A stretch of 64,000 nt of DNA from JACCZX01 sp963786295. Lineage in GTDB: Bacteria; Pseudomonadota; Gammaproteobacteria; Burkholderiales; Burkholderiaceae_F. Of this stretch, positions 1 through 7,958 are shown in pieces. The DNA lies in assembly GCA_963786295.1 (NCBI GenBank), contig CAWAYV010000028.1:1-64000 (forward strand), read 5' to 3'. The notes under the pieces were generated by a model, which searched no databases, was not told where the DNA came from, and saw only the letters and a list, made by a program, of their open reading frames with translations. Position 1 is the first letter of the stretch. The number at the start of each line of letters is the position of its first letter. A program made the position numbers and the translations under genes.

Positions 1-1
1 C

Positions 2-415
2 ACGGTCCGCGCGCGCGTGTCGGAAGGCCTGAGCGTCGCCGGTCCGGCGAAGGTCCTGGTTGGCGATATCCTTAACAATGGTGGCACGAACAGCGACCCA
101 CTCGGGTACAGCCTGGGCTACACCCCGCCGTCGATTGCGACCCAGAATCTAGCCGCTAACGGAGTCGTCATTACAGCCCTCACCGGTGAGATCACGGTCA
201 CCACTTCCCTTCGCGCTGGTAACGGGACGTTGGTTCTGGTGCCTTTCACCGTCGTTGGCGCCAACCTACCTTCCGCGATTGGAGTCCCGTTTGCGCCGCC
301 GATCGATCCCATCCAATGGCGTTGCAACGTGAACCTGACGCTTCCGGCCCCGGGCCCGGCTCCGACGGTAGCCGGAACGCTCCTGCAGCGCTATGCGCCG
401 GCGGAGTGCCGTTAA
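2..415 (+). CDS. Type IV pilin, C-terminal part (cut by window edge)
   Basis: This is the distal part of a type IVa major pilin, the subunit polymerised in the inner membrane into an extracellular pilus. The reading frame is open from the window edge and begins TVRARVSEG, which matches the end of the conserved N-terminal helix in the second pilin downstream (YTVRARVSENL), so only the leader and hydrophobic helix are missing. The rest is a Thr/Ala/Pro-rich globular domain. It ends with a Cys in QWRC and a Cys in the terminal APAECR, the usual disulfide-bonded D-region. A strong intrinsic terminator follows, then a second pilin and a TfpX-type accessory gene. Confidence 0.85.
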   Translation, partial: TVRARVSEGLSVAGPAKVLVGDILNNGGTNSDPLGYSLGYTPPSIATQNLAANGVVITALTGEITVTTSLRAGNGTLVLVPFTVVGANLPSAIGVPFAPPIDPIQWRCNVNLTLPAPGPAPTVAGTLLQRYAPAECR

Positions 416-438
416 TCGCAGCATCATTGCCTAGTAAG

Positions 439-466
439 AAAGAGGGCCTTCGGGCCCTCTTTTTTT
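439..466 (+). terminator. Rho-independent terminator after first pilin
   Basis: There is a perfect 8-bp stem (agagggcc / ggccctct) around a TTCG tetraloop, followed by seven T residues. It lies about 25 nt past the stop of the first pilin, so the two pilins probably form separate transcription units. Confidence 0.93.
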
Positions 467-581
467 GCTCAGTTCTCCCAATGAAAAATCCCGTCGCCTG
501 CTGCGCGCTCAAGGAATATGTGCGCTAGTTCGAACAGTGGTTCAAGCGCAAGAAAATCTTGTCGATATATGGGAGAGTGAC

Positions 582-1130
582 ATGATTTCGAGAAGCTTCC
601 CCGTGAGAAGGCAAGTCTGCCGCGTCCAACGCGGATTTACGTTGATTGAACTCATGATGGTCGTTGCGATCATCGGCATCCTGTGGCGTCCCGTCGCAAT
701 TCCGTCGTATCAGCAATATACGGTTCGAGCCCGCGTAAGCGAGAATCTTAGTCTCGCATTTAGCGCGCGGCAGCATGTCGCATTAGTGTTTCTAGCGAGT
801 CAAGCTTCTGCGGCGGGCTATCAGACCGGCTTTACTCCGCCGGTAGCCACCCAGAACACCGCGAGTCTTTCGATCGCGCCTACAACGGGCGTCATTACGA
901 TTACAGCGTCTGCTAAAGCGGGTGGCGGAACATTGGTGTTAAGTCCCTACACCGGTGCCGCCACTGGCTTGCCCAAACGCGACCGCTGCATTGTTCCGGC
1001 AGCAGGCTTGGTTAAGTGGCAATGCATGGCCGCAGGTGCTACAAGCATTGTGGCCGGAGTTGCTCCCGGTACAATGCCGAAGCGTAACGCGCCCCCCCGA
1101 GTGCCGGTAATAGGTACGGCTATTAGTTGA
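582..1130 (+). CDS. pilA: Type IV pilin (PilA-like), C-terminus shifted in a C7 tract
   Basis: This is a complete type IVa prepilin. The ATG at 582 has a GGGAGAG ribosome site at 571-577. The class III leader ends in QRG and is cleaved before FTLIELMMVVAIIGIL, giving a mature protein that starts with Phe and has the conserved Glu5. Two oddities are visible. Directly after GIL the helix reads WRP before VAIPSY, where relatives have two small residues, so it is one codon longer and charged. Near the end the frame runs through seven C (1092-1098) and loses the terminal Cys. Removing one C gives RNAPPECR and a TAA at 1108-1110, matching the end of the first pilin. The pilin call is firm; the C-terminus as written is doubtful. 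Confidence 0.85.
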   Translation: MISRSFPVRRQVCRVQRGFTLIELMMVVAIIGILWRPVAIPSYQQYTVRARVSENLSLAFSARQHVALVFLASQASAAGYQTGFTPPVATQNTASLSIAPTTGVITITASAKAGGGTLVLSPYTGAATGLPKRDRCIVPAAGLVKWQCMAAGATSIVAGVAPGTMPKRNAPPRVPVIGTAIS

Positions 1131-1142
1131 GGCCCTGCAGAT

Positions 1143-1938
1143 TTGTCTAAGACGGCTTTGCGCTGGCTGCGGCATTCGCGGCGACTGCGCTATTCTTATC
1201 TCACCTACTTGTTAGTGCGATAGCGGTCGGTGCCGTCGCCGCGATCGTACTTTTCGTTTGGTACCCCCGTCCACTGTTCAGTCTGCAAGGGGCGCCGATT
1301 ATTCTGACGCTCGTCGCCTTCGTCGACGTTGTTGTCGGGCCGTTGCTAACCCTTGTTGTCAGCTCCCCAAAGAAAAGCCGCCGCAGTCTGGTTCGCGACT
1401 TGGCGATTATCGGCACGGTTCAGGTGGCAGCTCTGATGTACGGGACCCATTCGCTGTTCATCGCACGCCCTGCCTTCATCGTTTTCAATACCGATCGTTT
1501 CGACGTCGCCGTTGCGAATGAACTGGCTCGCAATGAAAAACTTCACCTACCGAGATACGAGGTTTGCTTCTACGCCAATGCTGGGTCCTGTATGGACGAT
1601 CGCGCGACCGGCAGACTCGACTCGACGAGCGAAATCGGATGCTCCTTTCGACAGCCGTTGACGGTGCGCCAGACATCAAAGACTTTCCTGCGCTTTACGA
1701 AGCGTGGCCACCGGAGCACCGTATTGATGAAGCTAGGCTGAAGCCGCTAGGACGAGTTGATGGCAGCATCCAGTGATGGGAAGTCAAGCAGTGTCTGGAG
1801 GCTACGCGCCGCTCCGGGCTGCAACAGGGTCAACTCGCCTATGTACCGCTCGTAGGAAGAGAGAAGATTGGCATTGCGATCCTCGATCGACGCACGTTGA
1901 GGGTGGTTTACACAGCGGATGTCCGGCCAAACTATTAG
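1143..1938 (+). CDS. TfpX/TfpZ-family type IV pilin accessory protein (frameshifted)
   Basis: This is a membrane accessory protein of the TfpX/TfpZ family, encoded next to pilin genes and needed for assembly or stability of its cognate pilin. A TTG at 1143 (peptide SKTALRW) follows a GAGG motif. After a shift near 1165 the frame reads through a first membrane segment into FVWYPRPLFSLQGAPIIL, then DVVVGPLLTLVV and a second segment, then the typical ARPAFIVFNTDRFDV. A shift near 1630 leads to ERNRMLLS and DFPALYEAWPP. Another near 1780 leads to QLAYVPLVGREKIGIAIL and the final VRPNY with its stop at 1938. At least three frame changes break an otherwise full-length gene of about 264 codons. Identity is good; intactness cannot be judged from the sequence. 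Confidence 0.72.
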
Positions 1939-1977
1939 GGCCGCGCTGAGAGGAGAAGCTCGTCGCCCTAGGCGGCG

Positions 1978-3289
1978 TTAGCTCGGCACTACCCGCCAGA
2001 TTTCTCCGCCGTCAGTCACAACATAGAGATTTCCGTCCGGGCCTTGCACCAGCGAGCGGCTGCGCGCTGTCGGCAAGCGCAGTCGCGATCGACCGGTCGT
2101 CATTCCAGCAGGATCCAGTTGCAGCACGGCGATCGGTCTCCCGGCCATGATGCTGACCAACAAGTCGACCATTCCAGCCTTTCCACTGGATTGCCGTCAG
2201 GAATGTTGCGGGCCCACGCCGCGCGCACCGCTGTTATGCACCCAGCTCGGCCGCATCGCATTGGGAAAGCGCGCGGTGTCGGTCATCGGCATCGTCGTCG
2301 GAGTTTCCTGCGTACCCGCAATAGTTGCTCGGACACGTCAAACCGGCGCGATTCTGCGGATCCCAACCTGCATTGCCGCCTGCGACCAGAGGCGTGACTT
2401 CATCGGAATGATTCGGGTCCGTGCTCCGCCGTAAACGGCTGTCCAGCATTCGGCTGGCCCGCAGGGCGGAACGTGATGCCCTGAACGTTGCGATGACCGT
2501 ACGTGAAGATGCGCGGGTCACCGCCGGCAGGCGTGTTGTTGCCCGGCGCCGCAGCGCCGTTGCGGTCGACTCGCAGCACCTTGCCGCCGAGGCGCTGCAG
2601 ATCCTGCGGCAGCGTCGCGTTGTGGTTGTCGCCAGTCGTCACGTAAAGAAAACGATCGGGACCAAAGCGCAAGCGTCCACCGCTGTGCGCACCTGCGCCG
2701 CCCACACCGTTGCCCACGTCTTTGTAGGCAATGTCGGTAATGATGTCGGTGCGATTGCTCGCGCTCATGTTGTCAGCGCTGAGACTCAGGCGAACGACTC
2801 GATTGGTGCGCGGATTCGTCGTTAGGTTCGACGCCATGAAGACGTAGACGTAGCGAGTGCCGTTCGCGAAGTCCGGGTCGACTGCTACTCCGTGAACTCC
2901 GCTTTGCCCTTCACAAAACAGGTCAGTCGCAACAAGCGATGATCCAGCTGTTCCGAAGAGCCGCACTGTCGTCCCGTTGGCAAATCGCGCTGACAGTCCG
3001 CGACACTTTTCGGTGTACAGCATCGCGCCATCGGGAGTAAATGCGAGGTCCCAGGGATTCTGTAGCCCCGTCATCAACACGGTGCGAGTTAGTGTCGGAG
3101 TTTCTGTTGACGCGGGCGGTGCGGGAGGTGAAGGCGGCGGAGGCGGGGCGGCGGGGAACCGGACGGCGGCGGTGCAGGCGACCCTACCGGAGCCGGAGCA
3201 TCAGCCGAAGAACTTCCGCCGCCGCATGCGAAGAGTGCGCTGGTCGCCGCACCCAGGGAAAGCGAGAAAAAGATAGCAGCGCGATTCAT
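1978..3289 (-). CDS. Glucose/sorbosone dehydrogenase family lipoprotein (frameshifted)
   Basis: This is a PQQ-dependent aldose sugar dehydrogenase-like beta-propeller (GSDH family, YliI-like), expected in the periplasm. The N-terminus from 3289 is a lipoprotein signal with ALFAC at residues 18-22 followed by a Gly/Ser/Pro-rich linker. The propeller begins at LQNPWDLAFTPDGAMLYTEK and carries the family signatures GVHGVAVDPDF, GGAGAHSGGRLRFGPD, YVTTGDNHN and YGHRNVQGI. Shifts near 3140, 2420, 2300 and 2190 move the frame, but each continuation is recognisable (PNHSDEVTPLVAGGNAGWD, then GPDGNLYVVTDGGEIWRV to the stop at 1978). The natural electron acceptor and sugar cannot be deduced. Confidence 0.75.
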
Positions 3290-3313
3290 GATGAACTCAC
3301 TTTCAAGGGCGAT

Positions 3314-4448
3314 TCAACCATGCGGTTCCATCGCATCGACGCTCTGATCGAGTTTAGTTGGCGCCGTCGCTTCGATCACTCCGCCACCCAGACTAACTTC
3401 GCCTTGGTACAGCACGGCAGATTGCCCCGGGGTGACCGCCCATTGCGGCTCGCTGAACGTGAGTTCGAAGCGTTCGGCTGTCAATTGAACTCACGACGCA
3501 CTCGGCGTCCGCTTGCCGATATCGGGTCTTGGCGGCAAGACGCGTTCCCACTGCCGGGGGACGTGTCCGAAATCCATGTCGAGTCCTGTGCTGTCAGCCG
3601 ATCGGTCATCAGCCACGGATGGTCGTGACCCTGGACCACCCATAACGTGTTCGCGTCCATGTCCTTGCGGGCGACGAACCAAGCCTCCGCCGGACGAAGT
3701 CTTTGACGCCGCCGATACCGACTCCCTTGCGTTGACCCAGCGTGTAAAACGCGAGCCCGACGTGCTCGCCGACGACCTCTCCCGTCTCGGATCGGATTGG
3801 CCCGGGCGTCATCGGCAGATATCGATTCAAGAATTCGCGAAACGGGCGCTCGCCGATAAAGCAGATGCCGGTCGAATCGCGCTTCGCCGCGTTTGGCAAG
3901 CCGATGTCGTGCGCGATTTTTCTGACTTCGGTTTTTTGCAGCTCACCGATCGGAAACAGTGTGCGCGCGAGCTGTCGCTGATTGAGCCGATGCAGAAAGT
4001 AACTTTGGTCCTTGCTGGCATCGAGCCCGCGCAGGAGTTGATAACGCCCATCAAGCTCGCGGACGCGCGCGTAGTGCCCGGTCGCGATGCGTTCTGCGCC
4101 GAGCTTGATCGCGTGATCGAGGAACGCCTTGAACTTGATCTCAGCGTTACACAGTACGTCGGGATTCGGCGTGCGGCCGGCCGAGTATTCGCGCAAGAAT
4201 TCGGCGAACACGCGATCTTTGTATTCGGCCGAAAAATTGACCGCTTCGAGCTCGATGCCGACCACATCGGCGGCAGCCGCAGCGTCGATCAGATCCTGCC
4301 GCGTCGAGCAGTATTCATCATCGTCGTCGTCCTCCCAATTTTTCATGAAGAGGCCGACCACGTCGTAGCCTTGCTGCTTCAGCAGGTACGCGGCGACCGA
4401 GGAATCGACGCCGCCGGACATGCCGATCACGACGCGCTTGCTGCTCAT
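3314..4448 (-). CDS. mnmA: tRNA-specific 2-thiouridylase MnmA (3' end frameshifted)
   Basis: MnmA installs the 2-thio group on wobble uridine of tRNA Lys, Glu and Gln using ATP and sulfur relayed by the Tus system. The N-terminus has the PP-loop GMSGGVDSSVAAYLL. The catalytic Cys of NPDVLCNAEIKF and the second Cys of STGICFIGER are both present. Frame integrity is lost at about residue 250, near 3690: the reading continues as AEAWFVARKDMDANTLWVVQ in another frame, then as FSEPQWAVTPGQSAVLY to a TGA at 3314. A broken copy of this conserved gene most likely reflects missing or extra bases in the sequence. It is divergent from pntAA. Confidence 0.88.
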
Positions 4449-4507
4449 CGATTCGGTGCTTTCGCGTAAAGTCGCGATTCTATAAAAACAGGCGGAGGCA
4501 ACGCGGC

Positions 4508-5626
4508 ATGAACATCGGAGTGCCGGCAGAGGGGCGAACCGGCGAAGCTCGGGTGGCTGCGACGCCAGAAACCGTCAAGAAGCTTGTCGCGGCCAAACAC
4601 AACGTTGTTGTTGAGTCGGGTGCAGGCGTAAACGCAAGCTTTCCCGATCAGGCGTACGTAACTGCCGGAGCGACGATCGGTAGCGCGGCCGATGCGCTCG
4701 GCGCGCAGACCGTGCTGAAGGTTCGAACGCCGCAAAGTGATGAGCTCGCGCAGATGAAGCGCGGCACGGTCGTCGTCGGCATGCTAGAGCCGTTCAACAA
4801 CGAGGGTATCGCGGCGATGAACGCGGCTGGGTTGACCGCGTTTGCGCTCGAAGCAGCGCCGCGCACCACGCGCGCGCAAAGCATGGACGTCTTGTCGTCG
4901 CAGGCGAACATCGCCGGATACAAGGCGGTGCTGATGGCATCTTCGGTGTATGGCCGGATGATGCCGATGATGATGACGGCCGCCGGCACGGTAAAAGCGG
5001 CGCGTGTACTGATCCTTGGCGCGGGCGTGGCTGGCTTGCAGGCGATTGCCACCGCCAAGCGCCTGGGCGCCGTGGTCGAGGCCTCCGATGTGCGTCCTGC
5101 GGTCAAGGAGCAGATCGAATCGCTCGGCGCGAAGTTCGTCGACGTTCCGTATGAAACCGATGAAGAGCGCGAGATCGCGCAGGGCGTCGGCGGCTATGCG
5201 CGCCCAATGCCGGTGTCGTGGATGCAGCGGCAGGCCGCTGCGGTCGGCGAGCGCTTGAAGCAGTCGAACATCGCGATCGCTACCGCACTGATTCCGGGTC
5301 GCAAGGCGCCGATCCTGATCACCGAAGAAATGGTCAAGGCGATGCAGCCTGGCTCAGTGATCGTCGACATGGCCGTAGAGCAGGGCGGCAATTGCGCTTT
5401 GTCCGAGCTCGGCAAGACGGTGACCCGATACGGTGTGCACATCATCGGCGAGCCGAACCTCGCTGCGACTGTGCCGACCGATTCTTCAGCGCTGTACGCG
5501 CGTAATGTGCTCGACTTCCTGAAGCTCATTGTCGACAGCGAAGGCAACTTCGTGCTGCCGGCCGAGGATGACATCGTCGCGGCTTGTCTGCTGTGTACGA
5601 ATGGCGAAATAAAGCGAAAAAACTGA
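4508..5626 (+). CDS. pntAA: NAD(P) transhydrogenase subunit alpha part 1
   Basis: This is the NAD(H)-binding domain I subunit of the proton-pumping nicotinamide nucleotide transhydrogenase, which transfers hydride between NADH and NADP+ using the proton gradient. The 372 residues comprise the AlaDH/PNT N-terminal domain (IGVPAEGRTGEARVAATP) and a Rossmann domain with LILGAGVAGLQAIATAKRLG near residues 165-185. The RQAAAVGERLKQSNIAI loop and the EPNLAATVPTDSSALYARN end are typical. A GGAGG-containing ribosome site precedes the ATG. It is the first gene of a three-gene operon with a split alpha subunit, as usual in alpha- and betaproteobacteria. Confidence 0.95.
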   Translation: MNIGVPAEGRTGEARVAATPETVKKLVAAKHNVVVESGAGVNASFPDQAYVTAGATIGSAADALGAQTVLKVRTPQSDELAQMKRGTVVVGMLEPFNNEGIAAMNAAGLTAFALEAAPRTTRAQSMDVLSSQANIAGYKAVLMASSVYGRMMPMMMTAAGTVKAARVLILGAGVAGLQAIATAKRLGAVVEASDVRPAVKEQIESLGAKFVDVPYETDEEREIAQGVGGYARPMPVSWMQRQAAAVGERLKQSNIAIATALIPGRKAPILITEEMVKAMQPGSVIVDMAVEQGGNCALSELGKTVTRYGVHIIGEPNLAATVPTDSSALYARNVLDFLKLIVDSEGNFVLPAEDDIVAACLLCTNGEIKRKN

Positions 5627-5636
5627 GGACGCCGAA

Positions 5637-5951
5637 ATGGAAACGGTAGGGCCGATCGTCATCAACCTGATCATCTTCGTGCTGGCGATCTACGTCGGCT
5701 ACCACGTCGTGTGGAACGTCACGCCGGCGCTGCACACGCCGCTGATGAGCGTGACCAATGCGATCTCGGCAATCATCATCGTCGGTGCGATGCTCGCTGC
5801 GGCGCTGACTGAAACAGCGTTGGGCAAGACGATGGGTGTGCTGGCCGTTGCGCTGGCCGCTGTCAATGTATTCGGTGGATTTCTGGTCACCCGGCGCATG
5901 CTCGAGATGTTTCGCAAGAAACAGCCGAAGATCGCCGCGCCGAAGGAGTAG
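5637..5951 (+). CDS. pntAB: NAD(P) transhydrogenase subunit alpha part 2
   Basis: This small 104-residue membrane subunit carries part of the proton channel (domain II) of the transhydrogenase. Three to four hydrophobic helices are visible, including VINLIIFVLAIYVGYHVVW, AISAIIIVGAMLAAAL and GVLAVALAAVNVFGGFLV, and the end is basic (RKKQPKIAAPKE). It lies 10 nt after pntAA and 5 nt before pntB, so all three are one operon. Confidence 0.93.
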   Translation: METVGPIVINLIIFVLAIYVGYHVVWNVTPALHTPLMSVTNAISAIIIVGAMLAAALTETALGKTMGVLAVALAAVNVFGGFLVTRRMLEMFRKKQPKIAAPKE

Positions 5952-5956
5952 GCGCG

Positions 5957-7387
5957 ATGACATTGAGCATGAACGTCGTCGTCCTGCTGTACCTCGTCGC
6001 TTCCGTGTTCTTCATTCAGGCGCTCAAAGGGCTTTCGCATCCAACGACGTCGCGACGCGGCAACGCGTTCGGCATGGTCGGCATGGCGATCGCGATGGTC
6101 ACGACCGTCGCGCTGATTTACAAGCTCGCGCCCCAGATTGCGACGATCGGCATGGGCTGGGTGCTGGTGGGCCTGCTGGTCGGCGGCATAGCCGGCACCA
6201 TTATCGCGATCAAGGTGCAGATGACGAAGATGCCAGAGATGGTCGCCTTCATGCACTCGATGATCGGCCTCGCGGCGGTGTTTATCGCAATCGCTGCGGT
6301 GGCAGAGCCGCTGGCATTCGGCATTGCCGAAACGGGCAGCTCGATTCCCATTGGCAACCGCATCGAGCTGTTCATCGGTGCATTCGTTGGCGCGATCACG
6401 TTCTCAGGCTCGGTGATTGCGTTCGGCAAACTCAGCGGCAGATACAAGTTTCGACTGTTCCAAGGGGCGCCGGTCATATTTTCGGGCCAGCACTTGCTGA
6501 ATCTTGCGCTCGGAATCGCCATGTTTGCGTTCGGTGCGTGGTTCGCGGTCACTCAGGAGTGGTTGCCGTTCTGGGTGATGCTGGCGATTGCCTTCGTGCT
6601 CGGTGTACTGATCATCATTCCGATCGGCGGCGCCGACATGCCGGTGGTGGTTTCGATGCTGAACAGCTACTCCGGGTGGGCCGCCGCCGGCATCGGCTTC
6701 TCGCTGAACAACTTCATGCTGATCGTTGCCGGCTCGCTGGTCGGATCGAGCGGCGCGATCCTGAGCTACATCATGTGCAAGGCAATGAACCGCTCGTTCT
6801 TCAACGTGATCCTCGGCGGCTTCGGCGGTGAGGTCGCTGCGGCGGCGGGCGCGACCGAGCAGCGGCCGGTGCGCTCGGGCTCGCCCGACGATGCGGCGTT
6901 CTTGCTGGACAACGCCGAGACCGTGATCATCGTGCCGGGGTACGGTCTCGCAGTCGCGCGCGCGCAGCATCCGCTAAAGGAGCTCGCCGACAAGCTGATC
7001 GCGAAGGGCGTGACGGTCAAGTACGCGATTCATCCGGTCGCCGGTCGCATGCCGGGGCATATGAATGTGCTGCTCGCCGAGGCTGAAGTGGAGTACGACC
7101 AGGTGTTCGAGATGGAAGACATCAACGGCGAGTTCGGCGAAGCCGACGTCGCGCTGATCCTCGGCGCCAACGATGTGGTCAATCCTGCCGCGAAAGATCC
7201 AAAGTCCGCGATCGCCGGTATGCCGATCCTCGAGGCTTACAAGGCGAAGCAGGTGATCGTTAACAAGCGCTCGATGGCCAGCGGTTACGCCGGCCTCGAT
7301 AACGAGCTGTTTTATATGCCGAAGACGATGATGGTGTTCGGCGATGCGAAGAAAGTGGTGGAGGAGATGGGGAAAGCGGTGGGCTGA
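5957..7387 (+). CDS. pntB: NAD(P) transhydrogenase subunit beta
   Basis: This 476-residue subunit combines the remaining transmembrane helices (residues 1 to about 265) with the NADP(H)-binding domain III. Conserved features include the FSGSVIAFGKLSG loop, PIGGADMPVVVSMLNSYSGW, and in domain III VIIVPGYGLAVARAQHPLKE, IHPVAGRMPGHMNVLLAEA, ILGANDVVNPAAK and INKRSMASGYAG. The frame is intact and of normal length. Together with the two alpha parts it makes NADPH from NADH at the expense of proton motive force. Confidence 0.96.
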   Translation: MTLSMNVVVLLYLVASVFFIQALKGLSHPTTSRRGNAFGMVGMAIAMVTTVALIYKLAPQIATIGMGWVLVGLLVGGIAGTIIAIKVQMTKMPEMVAFMHSMIGLAAVFIAIAAVAEPLAFGIAETGSSIPIGNRIELFIGAFVGAITFSGSVIAFGKLSGRYKFRLFQGAPVIFSGQHLLNLALGIAMFAFGAWFAVTQEWLPFWVMLAIAFVLGVLIIIPIGGADMPVVVSMLNSYSGWAAAGIGFSLNNFMLIVAGSLVGSSGAILSYIMCKAMNRSFFNVILGGFGGEVAAAAGATEQRPVRSGSPDDAAFLLDNAETVIIVPGYGLAVARAQHPLKELADKLIAKGVTVKYAIHPVAGRMPGHMNVLLAEAEVEYDQVFEMEDINGEFGEADVALILGANDVVNPAAKDPKSAIAGMPILEAYKAKQVIVNKRSMASGYAGLDNELFYMPKTMMVFGDAKKVVEEMGKAVG

Positions 7388-7405
7388 AGCTGGTCAGCCC
7401 ACCGC
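7376..7405. terminator. 12-bp perfect inverted repeat at the pntB stop, probable shared terminator
   Basis: gcggtgggctga at 7376-7387 pairs perfectly with tcagcccaccgc at 7394-7405 around a 6-nt loop. The left arm contains the TGA of pntB. The convergent CHRD gene ends about 20 bp further, so the hairpin probably limits read-through in both directions. No T-tract follows, so Rho independence is uncertain. Confidence 0.55.
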
Positions 7406-7423
7406 GGCTTGCAGACTGCGCGA

Positions 7424-7878
7424 TTACTTCTGGTCAGCTGCCCGCGAATTTCACCGCCGGGATTCTTGGCGGTATGCAGGTTGACGTAGTAGCGGCCGGC
7501 CGTGAGGTCGGCGACCTGCGCTGCAGTCAATGTCGCCTTGCCTCTTGATCGGGCTCGACAGGTCACCGGTAAATGGAATAACCACGCCGGCGTTCGCGCC
7601 TGCCGCTGCCGGCCCATGAATAGTGACCTGCTGTCACCGGTCCGCTGAGTCCGGAATAGGTAACGGTCCAGGTCAACACGTTGGTCGATTTGTCGAATGT
7701 GGTCTCGACCGTACCGCTGCCACCGGTCGTCACCGGCGGGACTTCCTGCGCGCCGGTGAGCTGCATTTTTCATGCTCATCGTGTCCGACCCCGTCATCGA
7801 CGACATCCAGCCGCAGCCGGCAAGCGTCACGGCCGCAGCCAACAGCGTGCTCTGAATTGCGGTGCGATAAGAAATCAT
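7424..7878 (-). CDS. CHRD domain lipoprotein (frameshifted)
   Basis: This is a small secreted lipoprotein. From the ATG at 7878 the signal peptide ends in VTLAGC with Cys22 as the lipidated residue. The body is a CHRD domain: MQLTGAQEVPPVTTGGSGTV, TWTVTYSGLSGPVTAGHY, and LTAAQVADLTAGRYYVNLHT followed by NPGGEIRGQL. These pieces lie in different frames, with shifts near 7765, 7600 and 7440. The proposed end at 7424 (Gln-Lys-stop) assumes the last shift; without it the frame would run into pntB. CHRD domains occur in chordin and in many bacterial secreted proteins of unknown role. Confidence 0.68.
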
Positions 7879-7958
7879 TGTGTCTCCCGGTAGTCAGGCC
7901 GCCGGCGGCCGCCGATGCAGGCAAGCATAGTCCGTTCGCCGACGCAGCAATAGGTCGG

